From Apus apus (Eukaryota; Chordata; Aves; Apodiformes; Apodidae), in assembly GCF_020740795.1 (NCBI RefSeq), contig NC_067296.1, positions 4,193,001 through 4,257,000 of the forward strand: a DNA stretch of 64,000 nt. The letters run 5' to 3'. Under the pieces are notes generated by a model, which worked only from the letters and a program-made list of their open reading frames with translations, had not been told where the DNA came from and searched no databases. The translations under genes and the position numbers were made by a program. Positions 38,116 through 50,100 of the stretch are shown here, piece after piece (positions within the stretch are counted from its first letter, which is position 1; every line of letters starts with the position of its first letter).

Positions 38116-40774
38116 CTGTGAATCCTTCACTGGTCCTTGTTGCCAGGGCACGAGTTCAGCAAAAGGGCTACAAGGGGCTGATCATCCAGCATTTCATGGG
38201 ACAGAAATAGTACAGGTTGGCTTTGGCCCTCGTAGGAAGCAGAAAGGGTAAATCTGGCAATTCCTCACCTTGCCATGGTGCAGGAATTGACTCTTAATGA
38301 AATAAATAAATCAGACAGTCACCTCCTCTGCAGGCTGCTTATGTGCTCAGATGCCTGCTGTAGGCTTTTGTGCTTGGTTTCCAATTCTAGCTGAGAGAAG
38401 ATGAGCTTGAGGTGGGAAGGGGGAGGGCTATTTCTGTCCCTCTTCATGCCACTGACTTGACTTTATGCTGCAGACACAGATGCTTCACCTCATCAGCTGG
38501 GTCCAATCCTGCAGGTGCCTCCCCACGAGCAATCCAGGGAACGACAATGATCCCCTTGACTTCAGAAGTGGCTGCTCACATACCTGGGCCTGGAATTTTA
38601 CCTTTGCTTGAAAGATGCACAATTTAGAAGAATTCTTTAGTTGCTGAGCTATTTCATTTCAAGGTGTCCCACGCAGGGGTTGCTCTTCCATCATTTGTGT
38701 TTGTTTTTTTGTAAGTGCAGTAAAAACGAAGTCGATGACACTTCAGTGAAGAGCTCTTGGAAGTGTTTGTGTTCTGCTTTGGTGTCATGCTGTGCTTTAA
38801 GAGGTGCCTTGGGGAGATGTGATGGAGGATTTGCAGGTCTTAGCTCCAGCTTCGTGGTCTGGCAGGGAGACAAGGAGGCTCTTTAGCATCACCCAGCAAT
38901 GTCCCTGTTTTAATGGAACCGGTTCCAACCTCAGCAACGTTATGACAAAGCGTCTACAAGTGGAAGGCTTTGTAGGAGGAAGAGGGGGCAGCTGTGAGTG
39001 GAAAATAAATGGACTCTATTTTCTCCTTTGTGGGATGTAAGAACCAACCTCCAGATGTGAAAGGGGAAGAAGGGGAAGATGTGTGTGTACAGGAGACCCA
39101 GGACCTCCCCCAGGCAGGGCTGGTGGTACAGGTGGTACAGCTTGTTGCAACCACTGACTCAGTCAACTCTCACTTCACAGAATCACCATCATTTCTTGTA
39201 GTGCAAGTGAGTAACCAGTGCCCTGAAATAGTCCTTTGAGCTTGGTGAGTCAACTCCTGTACTAAGGTGAGGCAAAATGAACAGGAAATGGAAGGTTTTT
39301 TTATTTTAAAGCAGGATTGTGTGCCAACGCTGGCGTGCGTTTTGTAGGACTGATCTTTGACATGGTTGGAGCGGGTCTCTCTCGGCTGCAGCACCAAGAG
39401 GACAGTGGTGGCAGGAGTGTCTTCCCTTCCTTTTGGCCCCTGAAATAGTCACCCACTGTCCTCACGGGGCTGGGGACTGCGTGTGTCTAGCAGGATGCTC
39501 TCAGCACAGCAGCAGGCAGATCTGCTGAGCTCATGGAAACTCAACTCGGTTGAACACGAGGAACGGCACCTTTTTTTTTTTTTGGTAGTCATCTTTAAAT
39601 AAAACAGAAACCAAAATGTGATGCCTTGCAAACCACAGACACCCACACAGCCAGCTTCTGTGTCACTTTGCAAGTAAACAAGTGCTGGGACCTGGAATTG
39701 TGCTATAGTTAGACTGACCAGTTTGTGCAAGGAGAAGTCGATGTGCCACTTCTTCAGTACAGGAAAGAAAGAAGGAGCTTTTAACACAGGCAGCTGGAGT
39801 GGTGGGGCCAAAGTCTTTGAGAGGGCTCAGGGCTGGATGTAGGGGAACTTGTACTTAAGTCTGGGAGAAGTTGAGCTGTGTCCCCTTCAGGGAGACTTCT
39901 CAGGATGACCTCTCTGCTTCTTTAGAGGTTTGTTAGCTGATTGATTTGAGGAATTATGGTGTCTGGTGTTTCCAGAAGATCTCTTGGTGTTTGTGGACCT
40001 CCTTTTTCTATTTCATTCCTATCTGTAGGCTACTTGAGTTCTTTTTGTTCTGCTGTGAGAGCAGAAGAACTGCTGGAGGAAGAGGTGCACACAGGAAAGT
40101 TGAACCACAGGCAAGGAGAGCAATCTACTCTTCCAGCTTTTTTGGAGGTAAACAGGGAAAGGCTGAAATAAGGCTTATTTGCTTTAATAAACCCCCTGAA
40201 TTAGGTCTTCGTTTCTACTTCAGGTGTGTTTTGGAAAATATTTGTTCATCTTTCAACGAACAATGGCAGAAGTGGCCTGGAAAAGGAGCAGGGTGGGTGT
40301 GCTCCGTGTGGAATGCCGAGAGGCATTTCCTGCCCTTGTCTCCCCCTCCTTCGAGGTATTGTAAATAGGGCTTCAGATCTGCAGCCCGTGTTACTGGAGC
40401 AGAGATTGCCAAAAAAGATACCTTCCCAGGAATGCCTGCCAGGGGCAGGAGCTGTTCACCAGAGTTCACCAGAGGTGGTGAAGAACTTTCCAGCCAAGTG
40501 CCTGGGCTTGGGAATTGCCTCTGCCCTCAAACAGAAGCTGTTTGGAAAGGGGGCAGCATTTATGGCCCTCTTGCCAGCAGGGTTTGTGGGAGCTGTGGTG
40601 GGGCTCTGGGAGAGCTGTGCAGGGTCTGGTGCCATGGAGGAGCCCTGACATGCTGCCCTTGCTTCCCAGCAGCATTGCTGAAGTCCTGAGTTGGTGCTTT
40701 CTATCTCAAGTAAGTGTTTGAATTTTTAGGCAGTATCTCTCTTCTGAAAAACTTCGCAATTATTTCCTTTTCCC

Positions 40775-41107
40775 TATCATAGAATCATATAATGGTTTGG
40801 GTTAGAAGAGACCTTAAAGATCATCTAGTCCCAGCCTCCCTCCGAAGGCAGGGACACCTCCCACCAGCCCAGGCTGCACCAGCCCCATCCAACCTGCCCT
40901 TCAACACTTCCAAGCATGGGGCATCCACAGCTTCTCTGGACAACCTGTTCCAGTGTCTCACTGCCCTCACACTAAAGAATTTCCTCCTAATATCTAACCT
41001 CAAACTCCCCTCTTCCAGTTTAAAGCCATCATCCCTTGTCCTCTGACTCCATGCTCTCATGAAAAGTCCTTCCCTGATTTTCCTGTAGCCCCTTCAGGTT
41101 CTGGAAC
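40775..41107 (-). mobile_element. CR1 LINE 3' fragment, antisense
   Basis: About 330 bases of CR1 are seen in reverse complement, starting at 'atcatagaatcatataatgg'. The copy passes through 'cacctcccaccagcccaggc', 'gttccagtgtctcactgcc' and 'actaaagaatttcctcct', and ends near 'gccccttcaggttctgg'. It sits 1.9 kb upstream of the PPP1R16B start-codon exon. It shares diagnostic words with the copy at 58427. The open frame on the minus strand (40821-41060) is CR1-derived, not a host gene. Confidence 0.95.
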
Positions 41108-43050
41108 TCTGTGGAACTAAAGCATTGCGTTTTGTTTTCCAATCTGAAGTTATGGGATGGAACAGGGTTTGTTGGGGTTTGTGTTTTTTCGGATCTGTCC
41201 TGAAACCCTCAAAATCAGGTTTGCAGGTACTGCTGAAGCTGCCCTTGGCCTTCTGTTGGCCATTTAATGAATAAAGCGAGTGTCCGGGCCCGCCCGTGTG
41301 CTCTGGCTGAGTTTGTTTGTTTTCAGTTCTCAAACCAATTATCTCAGGGAGGAAACGGCTGCCTGGCTGTCAGTCTGCAGGGATATTTATAGGGAAGGTC
41401 AAACCCCTGCGGAAGGTCTGGAGCAATCTTTGGATGGAGTGGCTGCCTCTACCTTGCAAAATGCATGGGGAGGTGAAGGATGTGCTGCACGGTTGGACAC
41501 CTCCCCGCAGCTCCTCAGGGTGATGCCTCCCTGGCTGGGCTGCTTCACCCTCTGAAGGGGGACGGATGGCAGCTTTCCCTGGCTTGGCTGGGTGGGTAAG
41601 GTTTGGTATCCTCACCACAGCTCTCACCTTGCTCTAGCTCCCTCTCTTCTGTTGCTGGTTCTCCCTGTAGATATTTGGCATCCATTGCTTATGAGACTGT
41701 TGCTTCCTTTCTTCTGTAACAGGAGAGTTACCCAAGGAATGGCTTCAGCTGCCCTGCTGGGGCTTTCTCAGGTGAACACTTAGGCTCTCCAGTCTCCCTC
41801 TCCCATAAACTGCTTATATCTTTCTTTCATTTTGTGTTTTTTGTGGGGTTTTTTTGTAGGGTTTGTTTCCCCCCACCTCCCCAGCTGGCTGATCCATGAG
41901 AGCTCTCGTCTCATTGGTGGCTATTTACAGTTGATTCTGGTTTGGCATGCTCACCTCACCCGTCAGTGTGTTGTGACAGGGTCTGTTTGGAAAGGCTCGT
42001 TCCATCTTCTTGTGACATTGGCTTCATTACAAATGCACCTTTCCCTGTTGGACCATGCCTTCAATCTGGGACTCGTTGTCTCCTCCTGTGCAGCAGATGA
42101 TGGGGTGGCTGCCTGTGGGTGATGGCTGGGCAGGTAGCACTGCTCAGAGGGCTCTGGTGTCCTTGTCACACCAGGAGCCTGGGGCTGGGCTGTGATTTAA
42201 CTGCTCCTGTTGTTGTGTTTATGAAGCCTCGTGCAACAAAACCAGAATGAGCTAGTGTGTGGCGAAGAAAAAACCTGAAGAGAGAATTGAACACAACCCC
42301 CCACGTTTTTCAGTAACTGAGGAGGTTGAAATGTTACTAACACCTCCCTGGGAGCTACCACCAACTCAGCTGGGGTGAGAGGGGGCTGATGGTTGAAGTA
42401 GAAGAGTGGGAATGATACTCCTGGTGAGTAGAGCTCCTCTGGGAAAATCTGTCTGACCTCAGATGGGTAGGCCCAGACACCTCTACCCTCTGCCTTCTGG
42501 TTTAGTCGTGCAGGGAAGGTCTCATCTGGTGTCTCTGGCTGCCCTGGGCTCTGTCACTGCAGTCCTGGTCCCCTCTGCCCTGACCAAAATGTTTCAGGGA
42601 GGTGGCTGCTGGTGTGGATCAGTGCAGTCCTGGCTGAGGTGCTGGGGACACTGGCATCATGGGGTGATGGGAATGCTGGAAGGGATCAGCTGCAGGGAAG
42701 GATGTGTCTCAGGGCTTCAATCTCTGACTTGTCTGAGGAGTGATACGGAATTCTATGGAAGATCTTTGCTTATTAAGACTTTCTTCTGCTCCTAAGGGAG
42801 GGCTACCTTGAGCTGTAGATGCAAATGAATTACCCTCTAAAACTACTGCTTAATCAAGAGAGTTGTGTTTGGAGTAGGTGAAGGGTGGAACTGCAAAACC
42901 CAGTGAGAAGCACCAAGCAATTAAAGCACAAATGAGCTGCCTTTTGAAATGGTAGGTGCTGCCTGTCATGTTTTCCAACGGGCTGGTCTCAGTTGCTTTT
43001 CTGCACAGGATGACGAGACTTGATCCCTCACACTTTCCTCCTCATTTCAG

Positions 43051-43206
43051 GTTTCCACCATATTCTCATCAGACACTGCAATGGGCCCTTCCCAGCTCGG
43101 CCTCAAGATGTTGGTATAGCACCAGGCAGCTGCCATCCAGAGGGCTTGCGGTGGGACATCGCTTCCCACTGGGACACCCTTCACTCCCACTCCCTCAGCA
43201 GAAGTG
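43051..43206 (+). other. PPP1R16B: PPP1R16B exon 2, 5' UTR part (acceptor ambiguous)
   Basis: Two acceptors could open this exon. The first AG (43049-43050) follows a strong pyrimidine tract and would add 156 bases of leader. The second, AG at 43197-43198 within 'cactccctcagcag', also has a pyrimidine tract and a tandem CAGCAG, and would leave only 5-8 bases before the start codon. The interval is not protein-like. The choice does not alter the protein but decides whether an upstream open frame is present. Confidence 0.5.
43081..43119 (+). other. Candidate upstream ORF, 12 codons
   Basis: An ATG at 43081 opens a 12-codon frame that ends in TAG at 43117-43119, 87 bases before the PPP1R16B ATG. 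A second in-frame ATG lies at 43108. It exists in mRNA only if the upstream acceptor at 43050 is used. Short uORFs commonly lower translation of the main frame; whether this one does is unknown. Confidence 0.35.
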
Positions 43207-43453
43207 ATGGATGCCCACGTGGACCTCCTGACAGAGCTGCAGCTGCTGGATAAGGTGCCCACGCTGGAGAGGCTGCGGGCAGCCCAGAAGCGCCGGGCCC
43301 AGCAGCTGAAGAAATGGGCACAGTACGAGAAGGAGATGCAGCACAAGAAGAGGAAGCACGAAAAGAAGAGAAATGCTGTTAACAGGAAGAAAGTGTCTTT
43401 TGAAGCCAGCGTTGCTCTGCTGGAGGCTTCTCTGAGGAACGACTTGGAGGAAG
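43207..43453 (+). CDS. PPP1R16B: PPP1R16B (TIMAP), first coding exon
   Basis: This exon encodes residues 1-82 plus the first base of codon 83 of the protein phosphatase 1 regulatory subunit 16B. It targets PP1 catalytic subunit to the plasma membrane and is known chiefly from endothelial cells. The start MDAHVDLLTELQLLDKVPTL is nearly the mammalian N-terminus. A highly charged helical, coiled-coil-like stretch follows (about residues 21-62, rich in Lys/Arg/Gln). Next come the PP1-docking KVSF motif at residues 62-65 and the family segment EASVALLEASLRND at 66-79. The ATG at 43207 has G at -3 and G at +4, and a GTG precedes it in frame. The exon ends GAA-G|GTACAG, giving a phase-1 intron, consistent with the Val that follows the Glu pair in mammals. 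Ankyrin repeats and the C-terminal prenylation motif are encoded downstream of the window. PPP1R16A (MYPT3) is the nearest alternative, but the N-terminal residues fit 16B better. Confidence 0.95.
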
Positions 43454-46336
43454 GTACAGTGCTTGTGTCTGGCAATGTCTTTGGCTACTTGTGAGATCCG
43501 TGGAGCGTTGTGGTGTGCAGAGGCATCTAGGGTGGCATCCAGGGACTGGACTGCCCTTGAGGTGGTGTTAGTCTCTAGGATGTGGTCATCTCTGATATAG
43601 CTCCTCAAATCACTGTGTGACACCAACCTTACCTACATTGACATCAGGAGTGGGCACATCAGTGCCAGGATATGGCAGGAGTTATGACTGAGATTTGAGG
43701 AAAGGGAGGCAGCTTCCATCTCTACTTTTCACACTTCCTACTTACAGAAGGTGTGAAACGTTTCTTTGCCTTCTGGGTGTGCCTCTTTCAGGGGTTTTAC
43801 AGAAGTCTGTCACAGGGATTTACATGTCAGTGTAAATCTCTTCAGCTTCCCTGCTTGAGAGGGATGAATTCAGAGCTACATGGATGTGTGAATTTATTCC
43901 CCTGTTCAAAACACTCCCATTCTTCCTATAGAAGAGAAATGCAAATTGTTCAGAAATTGGTTTGATTGCACCATTTCAAAGTGGATTGAAGTGCTTTGCT
44001 TTTTTGCTTCAAAATCTGAAGGGAGGAAAAAAAAATGTCTAAAAGCCAATCCCCTTTAGCCTCAGGGGGGTGTAAACCTGTAAGCTCTGGGGAGCCAGAG
44101 CTGACTTCTCTGCAGAGAAATAAAAACATTTCTCAGAGGTGACCTGGAGCAGCTTTTGGGGTTGCTGCTCTGCCAGGTAATGAAATCAGCGTGATTACCC
44201 TGATCCCTTGGCATGGCAGAGACAAGGGAGATGTTTAGAACACCTGGTCTGTTGAGTTGTAGCTCTGCTGGTGAATGTTCTTCTAGTTTCCAGCATCTCT
44301 CTCAAGAAGCAGTACGTACTTTCCTGGTGAGTGGGTGGAAGGTAAGGACCTTGACTCGTCTTGTGAGGAATCTCCCCAAAGTCGTGTCCCTGTTTCTGAG
44401 AAGGCTTTTTGTGCACTGTAACTTGTCCTAATGTGCATGTTTTGCACCTGTTTGGAGCTGGAGCACTTTGGTGGTGGGCAGTGGGGATGGGCAATGTCAC
44501 AAGCCTTTGCAAAGCCCTGCTTTGTGTGTCTGTGGCTTTGCCTGCATTTGTAGCCCTTCTCTGGGAGAGCAGACCTGTGACAGTGCCCTGGAAACTGCAG
44601 GGTTTTTTTTTCTTCCTTGCTTTAAAGGTTTAACAGTTGCTTCCAGCTTTCTGCTCCACTGAACCTGTGTTTCTCACTCTGAGCTGTTGTAGTTTTATAG
44701 GAGAGCCCCAGCAGTGAGGCCAGGCAGAGCCCTGCTGTGGAACTGTCTGTTGGCATTGCCTGAGATGACAGATGTAGAACTTGTATCACCTCTTCCTGTG
44801 CTGGCAGGCACTTGGCAGTGTATGGCTTTGGGTTTTGCTTCCAGCTGCTCACCTGTAAGGGACAGGTCATGGTGTTTGGGCAAAACAATGAGGGTCTCAT
44901 TGTCCTCCTCTTCATGCTGCCATGGTGCCTCTGCTCCTCACTTGGGCTGGAGGATGTGATGGGGCCAAAGTGTCTGAGAGAGGCCCAGCCTTGTAGTCTG
45001 GCTTTCTGTGCTTTCTGGCTTTGGATGTGGACAGTTTGGAAGGAGGAAACTCCTTCTTGTCTGCCTTACTGATACTTTATCTTGTGAGAGAGGCATGAAG
45101 GGCAGAGGTGTTTGAAAATCTGGTGGAGGGGGGTTGTGCCCTCTGATGGCAACCAACAGGCAGGGCTGGCACGTGGTCAGGCAGCAGTATTAGTGCACCA
45201 GTATTGGAGGTCCTGCAGACAACGGTCTTGCAGCACATGTGAATGTGGACACTTGGCTGTTGGGACTGCAGGGACTGAGCCTTCAGCTCACAGCTCCATC
45301 CTTTTCCTCCTGAAAGGGAAAATCCATTGTTGCAGGTCTCTTTTGGTACCGGAATCATGCTGAGCCCTTTCTGTAAGTGAGCTCAGGTCTTTAACCATCA
45401 GTTGCTCTTTCCAGCATGATTCTGGTTACACCACATGTGAGAAAACCTCGGTGGAAAATCAGCCTCTGGTGCCAGAGGTGCTTCCCCTGTGTCACTGGAC
45501 TTTTCAGGCTTCTAAATTCAATTTGGTTTGTGGTCAATTAAAGTCCTAAAAATAGTGTGTGGGCAGGTTCTGTCCCTGCTCTGACCCCTCTGTGCTGTGG
45601 GACCAGTACAAGGGGAGGAGGGGACAGGGTCAAAACCTCAGGCCAAGCTGGGAAAATTCCTTCTCAAGTGCCTTCAGCCAAAGTGAGGGAATCTGTGGGC
45701 TTTTGGAAGTCCCGAGGGATTATTTTGATGTATGAATCACCTTTTGTTTCCATGTGGGAAGTGGAGGGGGAGGTGAAATATAAATGATTAAGAAGCTGAG
45801 AAGTTGGCGTGAGGAAGGGTAGAGAGCTGGGGGTGCAGCTGGCACGTGTCACCCCCAAGCTGCCTCTGGGTGGGTGTGCCATTTCCATCCTTTGTTACTT
45901 AGCTGTACTTTTGTCTTTAACGTTCTCGCTCCTGAGGTGGGAGAGGGGATGGGGGTAGGCACTGTGTGGTGAGCCTGAGGAAAAGAGTGGAGTTGGATAG
46001 TGAGTTGGCCCTTTGTTCTGGAGTTGCCTTGTGCTGTTGTGTAACCTGCTAATGGAGGTGGTGGGTTGAGCCCTGTAGAATGGAGTCAGGGGGTGCAAAC
46101 CCCTGCCCTGCTCCTCAGGGAGCAGCTCTGTGTCCCTGAGGATCTGGACCTGCTGATTTCACTGTCCTTTGCCTGCACCTTGCCCAGGAGTAATGTAAGG
46201 AGCAGTACTTGTTCTGGCCAGCTCCTGTGGGTATCTGTGGTACCTTCCCTTGGCCACAGGCTGAGCCATCCCAGCTTCCCCTCTAGCAGGTGATCTCCCT
46301 GTTTATGCAAATGTGAGAAGACTACTTGGAAAAGAG

Positions 46337-47183
46337 GAACCATAGGATGGTTAAGGTTGGAAAGGACCTCTAAGATTATCAGGTTCCAACCTCTCTGCTA
46401 TCAGCAGGGACACCTCCCACTAGATCAGGCTGCACAAGCCTCATCTAACCTGGCCTTGAACACCTCCAGGGAGGGGGCAGCCACAACCTTCCTAGGCAAT
46501 CTATTCCAGCCCTTACTACCCTTGTGGTGAAGGATTTCTTCCTGATGTCTAACCTAAATCTCTCCTCTTTCAGTTTAAAACCATTGCCCCTTGTTCCATC
46601 ACTGCCCTCTCTGGTGAAAAGTCCCTCCCCAGCTTTCCTGGAGCCCCTTCAGGCACTGGAAAGCCTCTCTAAGGTCTCTCTAGAGCCTTTTCTTCTCCAG
46701 GTTGAATAGCCCCAACTCTCTCAGCCTGTGTCCACAGCAGAGCTGCTCAAGCCCTTTGATCATCTTTGTGGCTCTTCTCTGGACCTTCTCCAACAGCTCC
46801 ATGTCTTTCCTGTGCTGAGGGCTCGAGAGCTGGACACACCAGAGCAGAGCAGAAGGGCAGAATTCCCTGCCTGGTCCTGCTGGCCACACTTGTTTTGATG
46901 CAGCCCAGAATGCAGTTGCTCTCTGGGCTCCAGCACACACTGGCAGCTCATGTCGAGCTTCCCATGGACTACCAACCCCAAGTCCCTCTTCTCAGGACTG
47001 CTCTCTAGCCATTCTCCCCCCAGCCTGGATTTGTGCCTGGGGTTGTGCCAATCCAGGTGCAGGACCTTGCCCTTGGCCTCATTGAACTTTGTGAGGTTGG
47101 CATTGACCCACCTCACAAGCCTGTCAAGGTCCTTCTGGATGGCATCTCTTCCCTCTAGGGTGTCAACTACTCCACACACCTTG
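46337..47183 (-). mobile_element. CR1 LINE, 5'-truncated, antisense, with ORF2 remnant
   Basis: At about 850 bases this is the longest transposon in the window. On the + strand it starts with the reversed 3' terminus ('gaaccataggatggttaagg') and continues through the 3' UTR into the C-terminal part of ORF2. Recognition ends near 'tccacacaccttgg' at 47183. The copy is antisense to PPP1R16B, 2.9 kb after the start-codon exon. Truncation of the 5' end is the normal outcome of CR1 retrotransposition. Moderate divergence and frameshifts make it inactive. Confidence 0.95.
46680..47180 (-). pseudogene. CR1 ORF2 reverse-transcriptase C-terminal remnant
   Basis: Minus-strand translation shows three successive CR1 ORF2 blocks in three different frames. 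The first resembles GVVDTLEGRDAIQKDLDRL (about 47171-47115) and runs to a LDMSCQC block. The second resembles ILGCIKTSVASRTRQGILP. The third is KDMELLEKVQRRATKMIKGL followed by LRELGLFNLEKKRL. Frame changes near 46,935 and between 46,840 and 46,800 show that it is broken. The catalytic FADD region lies further upstream in the family and is absent here. It is a fossil with no coding capacity. Confidence 0.85.
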
Positions 47184-50100
47184 GAATTCAGTCCTGTGGA
47201 AGAAATCCAGGCTTGTCTGTGGCTGTTGAGTCCACGGGTGACTGGGCATGTTGCAGAATCACTGTATCTCATCCTTGATATCTCATTGTGCTTCTGGTGA
47301 AGCAGGACTAAAGGCAAGGGCTCTCGGGGAGCCTCAGCCCTGGTGCAGGCAGGAGCTGCAAAGGGTTGATGGCTCCTGTGGGCTCATTCCTTGTATCTTC
47401 TGCAACAGATCTGTCAAAATATCCTAGATTTAACGAACAAGCTGCTATTAAAAGCTCCCGTGGATGTCGTCTGCTGACAGAACCAGGGTAGGGAGCACAC
47501 TGCAAACACGCTGGTGGCAGATGTGAGCAGTCATGCTGGGGAGAAGCAGGTGGTGGGCAGTGACCCCAGACTGAGGGCACTGGCCCCCTGGGCTGCAGTG
47601 TGCTGGCTGGGACCTTCAGTTTGGAAAGCTGAAATATTTACAGACAGTTCATGGGTGAGCTCTGAGGTGAGAGCAGAGTGTTCCCAGTTGATGCACTGAA
47701 CCCGCTCCACTCTCCCCTTGGAGGAGCTGGAAAGGATGTGCTGTGGGGGGTGATCATGCACGACCACCTTTTTAAGTGGAAATATGTTCAAGCCCTCACC
47801 AAGCTCATCATCTGAGCTGGCTGCGGAGATGGTGCCAATGGGGGGAGGCTTTGACTCCATGCAGAGGTCATGGTGAGCAGCCATATTGAGGACAACCTCT
47901 GGGCTGTTCTTATGGCTGCCAAGGAGAGTTGCTTTATAGTGCAATAAAGCAATGCTTTGCAAGCCAGCCTAGTAATTGCAAAGGAGTTGCAAGGGCTGCT
48001 GAAGGCTGTGGCCCATCGAGGCTGTCCTACAAGGTAATGACCCGAAACTGTGGGGAGGAGGCTGGTCCCACTGTTCCCAGGACAACACCTTGTCTCCCAG
48101 AGCAGTCCCAGCTGCTGCAGGGCTGTCATGTCCAGGTCTTTCTACATGGCTGAGCTCTTAGAAAAGCAGCCTCAGAGCATGAGGGGAGTAGCTGGTGATC
48201 TTCAAATCAAAAAAAAGAGATCCCAGAGGTGGGTTGAGTGGCTGCCTGTGCAGATAGATGTGAGACATTTGTTGCCTGGAAGTCCCTTTGCACACCTGGC
48301 CACTTTGTAGGGGCAGCTCCCACTTGGATGACAGAAGCTGGAGTTGTTCCCATTAGCTGGGGGTGAGCTGTGCTCTCTTCAGCAAACCAATAGGGGAATA
48401 AAGCCCCGTGAAGGACCCAACTCACCTTCCAGCAGTGCTGGAGGTGCCCTGGTTTCTCCTTCTCCAGGATGAGCAGGCACCTGCTGCACCCCCAGCCCTG
48501 GCTCTGGGAAGCATCACTGCAAAGTCCTTCAGCTCCCACCTTCTGGCACTGCAGCCCGCAAGCAAAACTTCATCAGAGCCAGAGTGTTGCATAAAACAGC
48601 ACCTCTGCAGAAGTGAAACCGTGCAGATCCTGGTGGCTGGTGAGCCAGAAAGTGAAGGAAAACTTAGGTTTGATGACCTTGGACTTGGCATCCAACAAAA
48701 CTGTTTCCATTAGCAGAGCAGCGGGTGTGAGCTTGGGGCTCGCTGGGTCCTGCACTAGCGCGGGGAAATATTTCCCTGGGGAGGGTGTAAGTGTTGCACT
48801 GTTTATTTGGATAAATACATCCCCCTCAATTCCCTTTCTGCTGACCCTTAAACCTCCTGTAACCGTGGGGCAGTGCTGAGTGTGGCCAACCCTTTTAGGA
48901 GCCATCCCCAGGCAGCTCTGGCTGTGCTCCCTTTGCACCTTTCTGGAACAAACCCAACCTTGTCATTTGCAAAGGCACTTTTAAAAGAGGCCTTAATTAG
49001 TGTCTATAAATTGCTTTCTTTAACCTTTCCAAGTTGATGTGATCTGTTCCCTTGTTACTAAAAACCTTTTATGAGGTGCCTTAATTTTTCACCTACATTA
49101 TTAGTCTCCTGAAGCTTTTTGCATGGGGTTCATGTGTCTGTTTCGATGTGCAAGTGCATTTATCTGCCTGAGAAGATTTTTCTCTTGGATTTTGTGGCCT
49201 TTGAAAGGGCTCTGACAAAAAAGTCTTTTATCAACTGCCACCTGAGTGCATATCTGGGTATTTGGGGAATGTCTTGAGTCAGAAATGTGAAGGTTCTTTT
49301 CGACAGCAAAGGTGTTTCTTGAGTTTTAAACTCCATAGGTGTGGAAACCAAAGCTGCCCTCTTGGGAAGGTGTGTGTGGGAGCTCTTGGCAATGATTGAT
49401 TTTGGTAATTTTGTTAATGGTGGTTGGTACATCTTCCGAAAGCAGATTCATGTATTTAGGCATATTTAGCTTGGTTTTTTTCCTGCAATCTGGATGTGAT
49501 GCCAGTGCAGGGTGGGTTGCATATGGCAGCTAACTAGATGGCATCTGGGAGCACAAGAAATACTGACTGTGCAACTTTCTATGTTGTCACAAGGAGTAAA
49601 CTTTTTTTTATTAACTCCCTTGTATTTCAATCAAGTGGGAAAATTATTTTCATTTCCATAAGAGCTTGAAATGTCAACTTTCCTGTTTGGAAACTAATGC
49701 TGGAAGTCCATTTCAGGTTTCCTGGGGTGAGGTTCTCTCCAGCCCCAAATCTCGAGTCACCTTTCAACGTTTGGTTTCAAACCCTTTCTTTAAACAAAAA
49801 AAAGTTTTATCAGAAACACTTTAAAAATTATTTTTAAATAACAAAATGAGATTTCATTAACTTAAATATATACTTTATAAAATATGTCACCAGCTGTTGT
49901 AGAAGAACTTTGGTTTCAGTGGGTCAAGCTTCTTCTTAATCCTTGGGGTGTTTGTTCTCGGGGTGCTGCAGTTGCCTGCTCTGAGCTTTGCTGCTTGCTG
50001 GTTCAGGATGTGTGAGATGGGGGACAGGCTCTTTCCATACTTACAGCCCAGAAAATCTGCATCTTTAGAATTTCTCAATGCCCAGCAAAGCTCACAGCAT

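Larger units (their letters stand above)
24847..43050 (+). other. PPP1R16B: PPP1R16B intron 1 (inferred)
   Basis: This is the interval from the CpG-island donor (GTGAGT) to the first candidate acceptor (AG at 43049-43050), about 18.2 kb. It includes four CR1 fragments, a G-quadruplex motif close to the donor, simple repeats, and several stretches poor in repeats that could hold enhancers (notably about 33,780-34,140, 35,640-36,030 and 41,270-41,480). I saw no coding exon of PPP1R16B or of any other known gene here. Assignment as a single intron is inference; alternative first exons would be invisible to me. Confidence 0.65.

Noticed and set aside
40821..41060. Similar small minus-strand proteins at 40821-41060 and 58471-58689, looking like a repeated gene family
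   Set aside because: Both are translations of the same CR1 3' region, which explains the similarity.
46760..47317. A 185-codon minus-strand open frame that might be taken for a host gene
   Set aside because: The stretch from residue 47 onwards is CR1 ORF2 with later frameshifts; the N-terminal part is chance extension past the element's edge.
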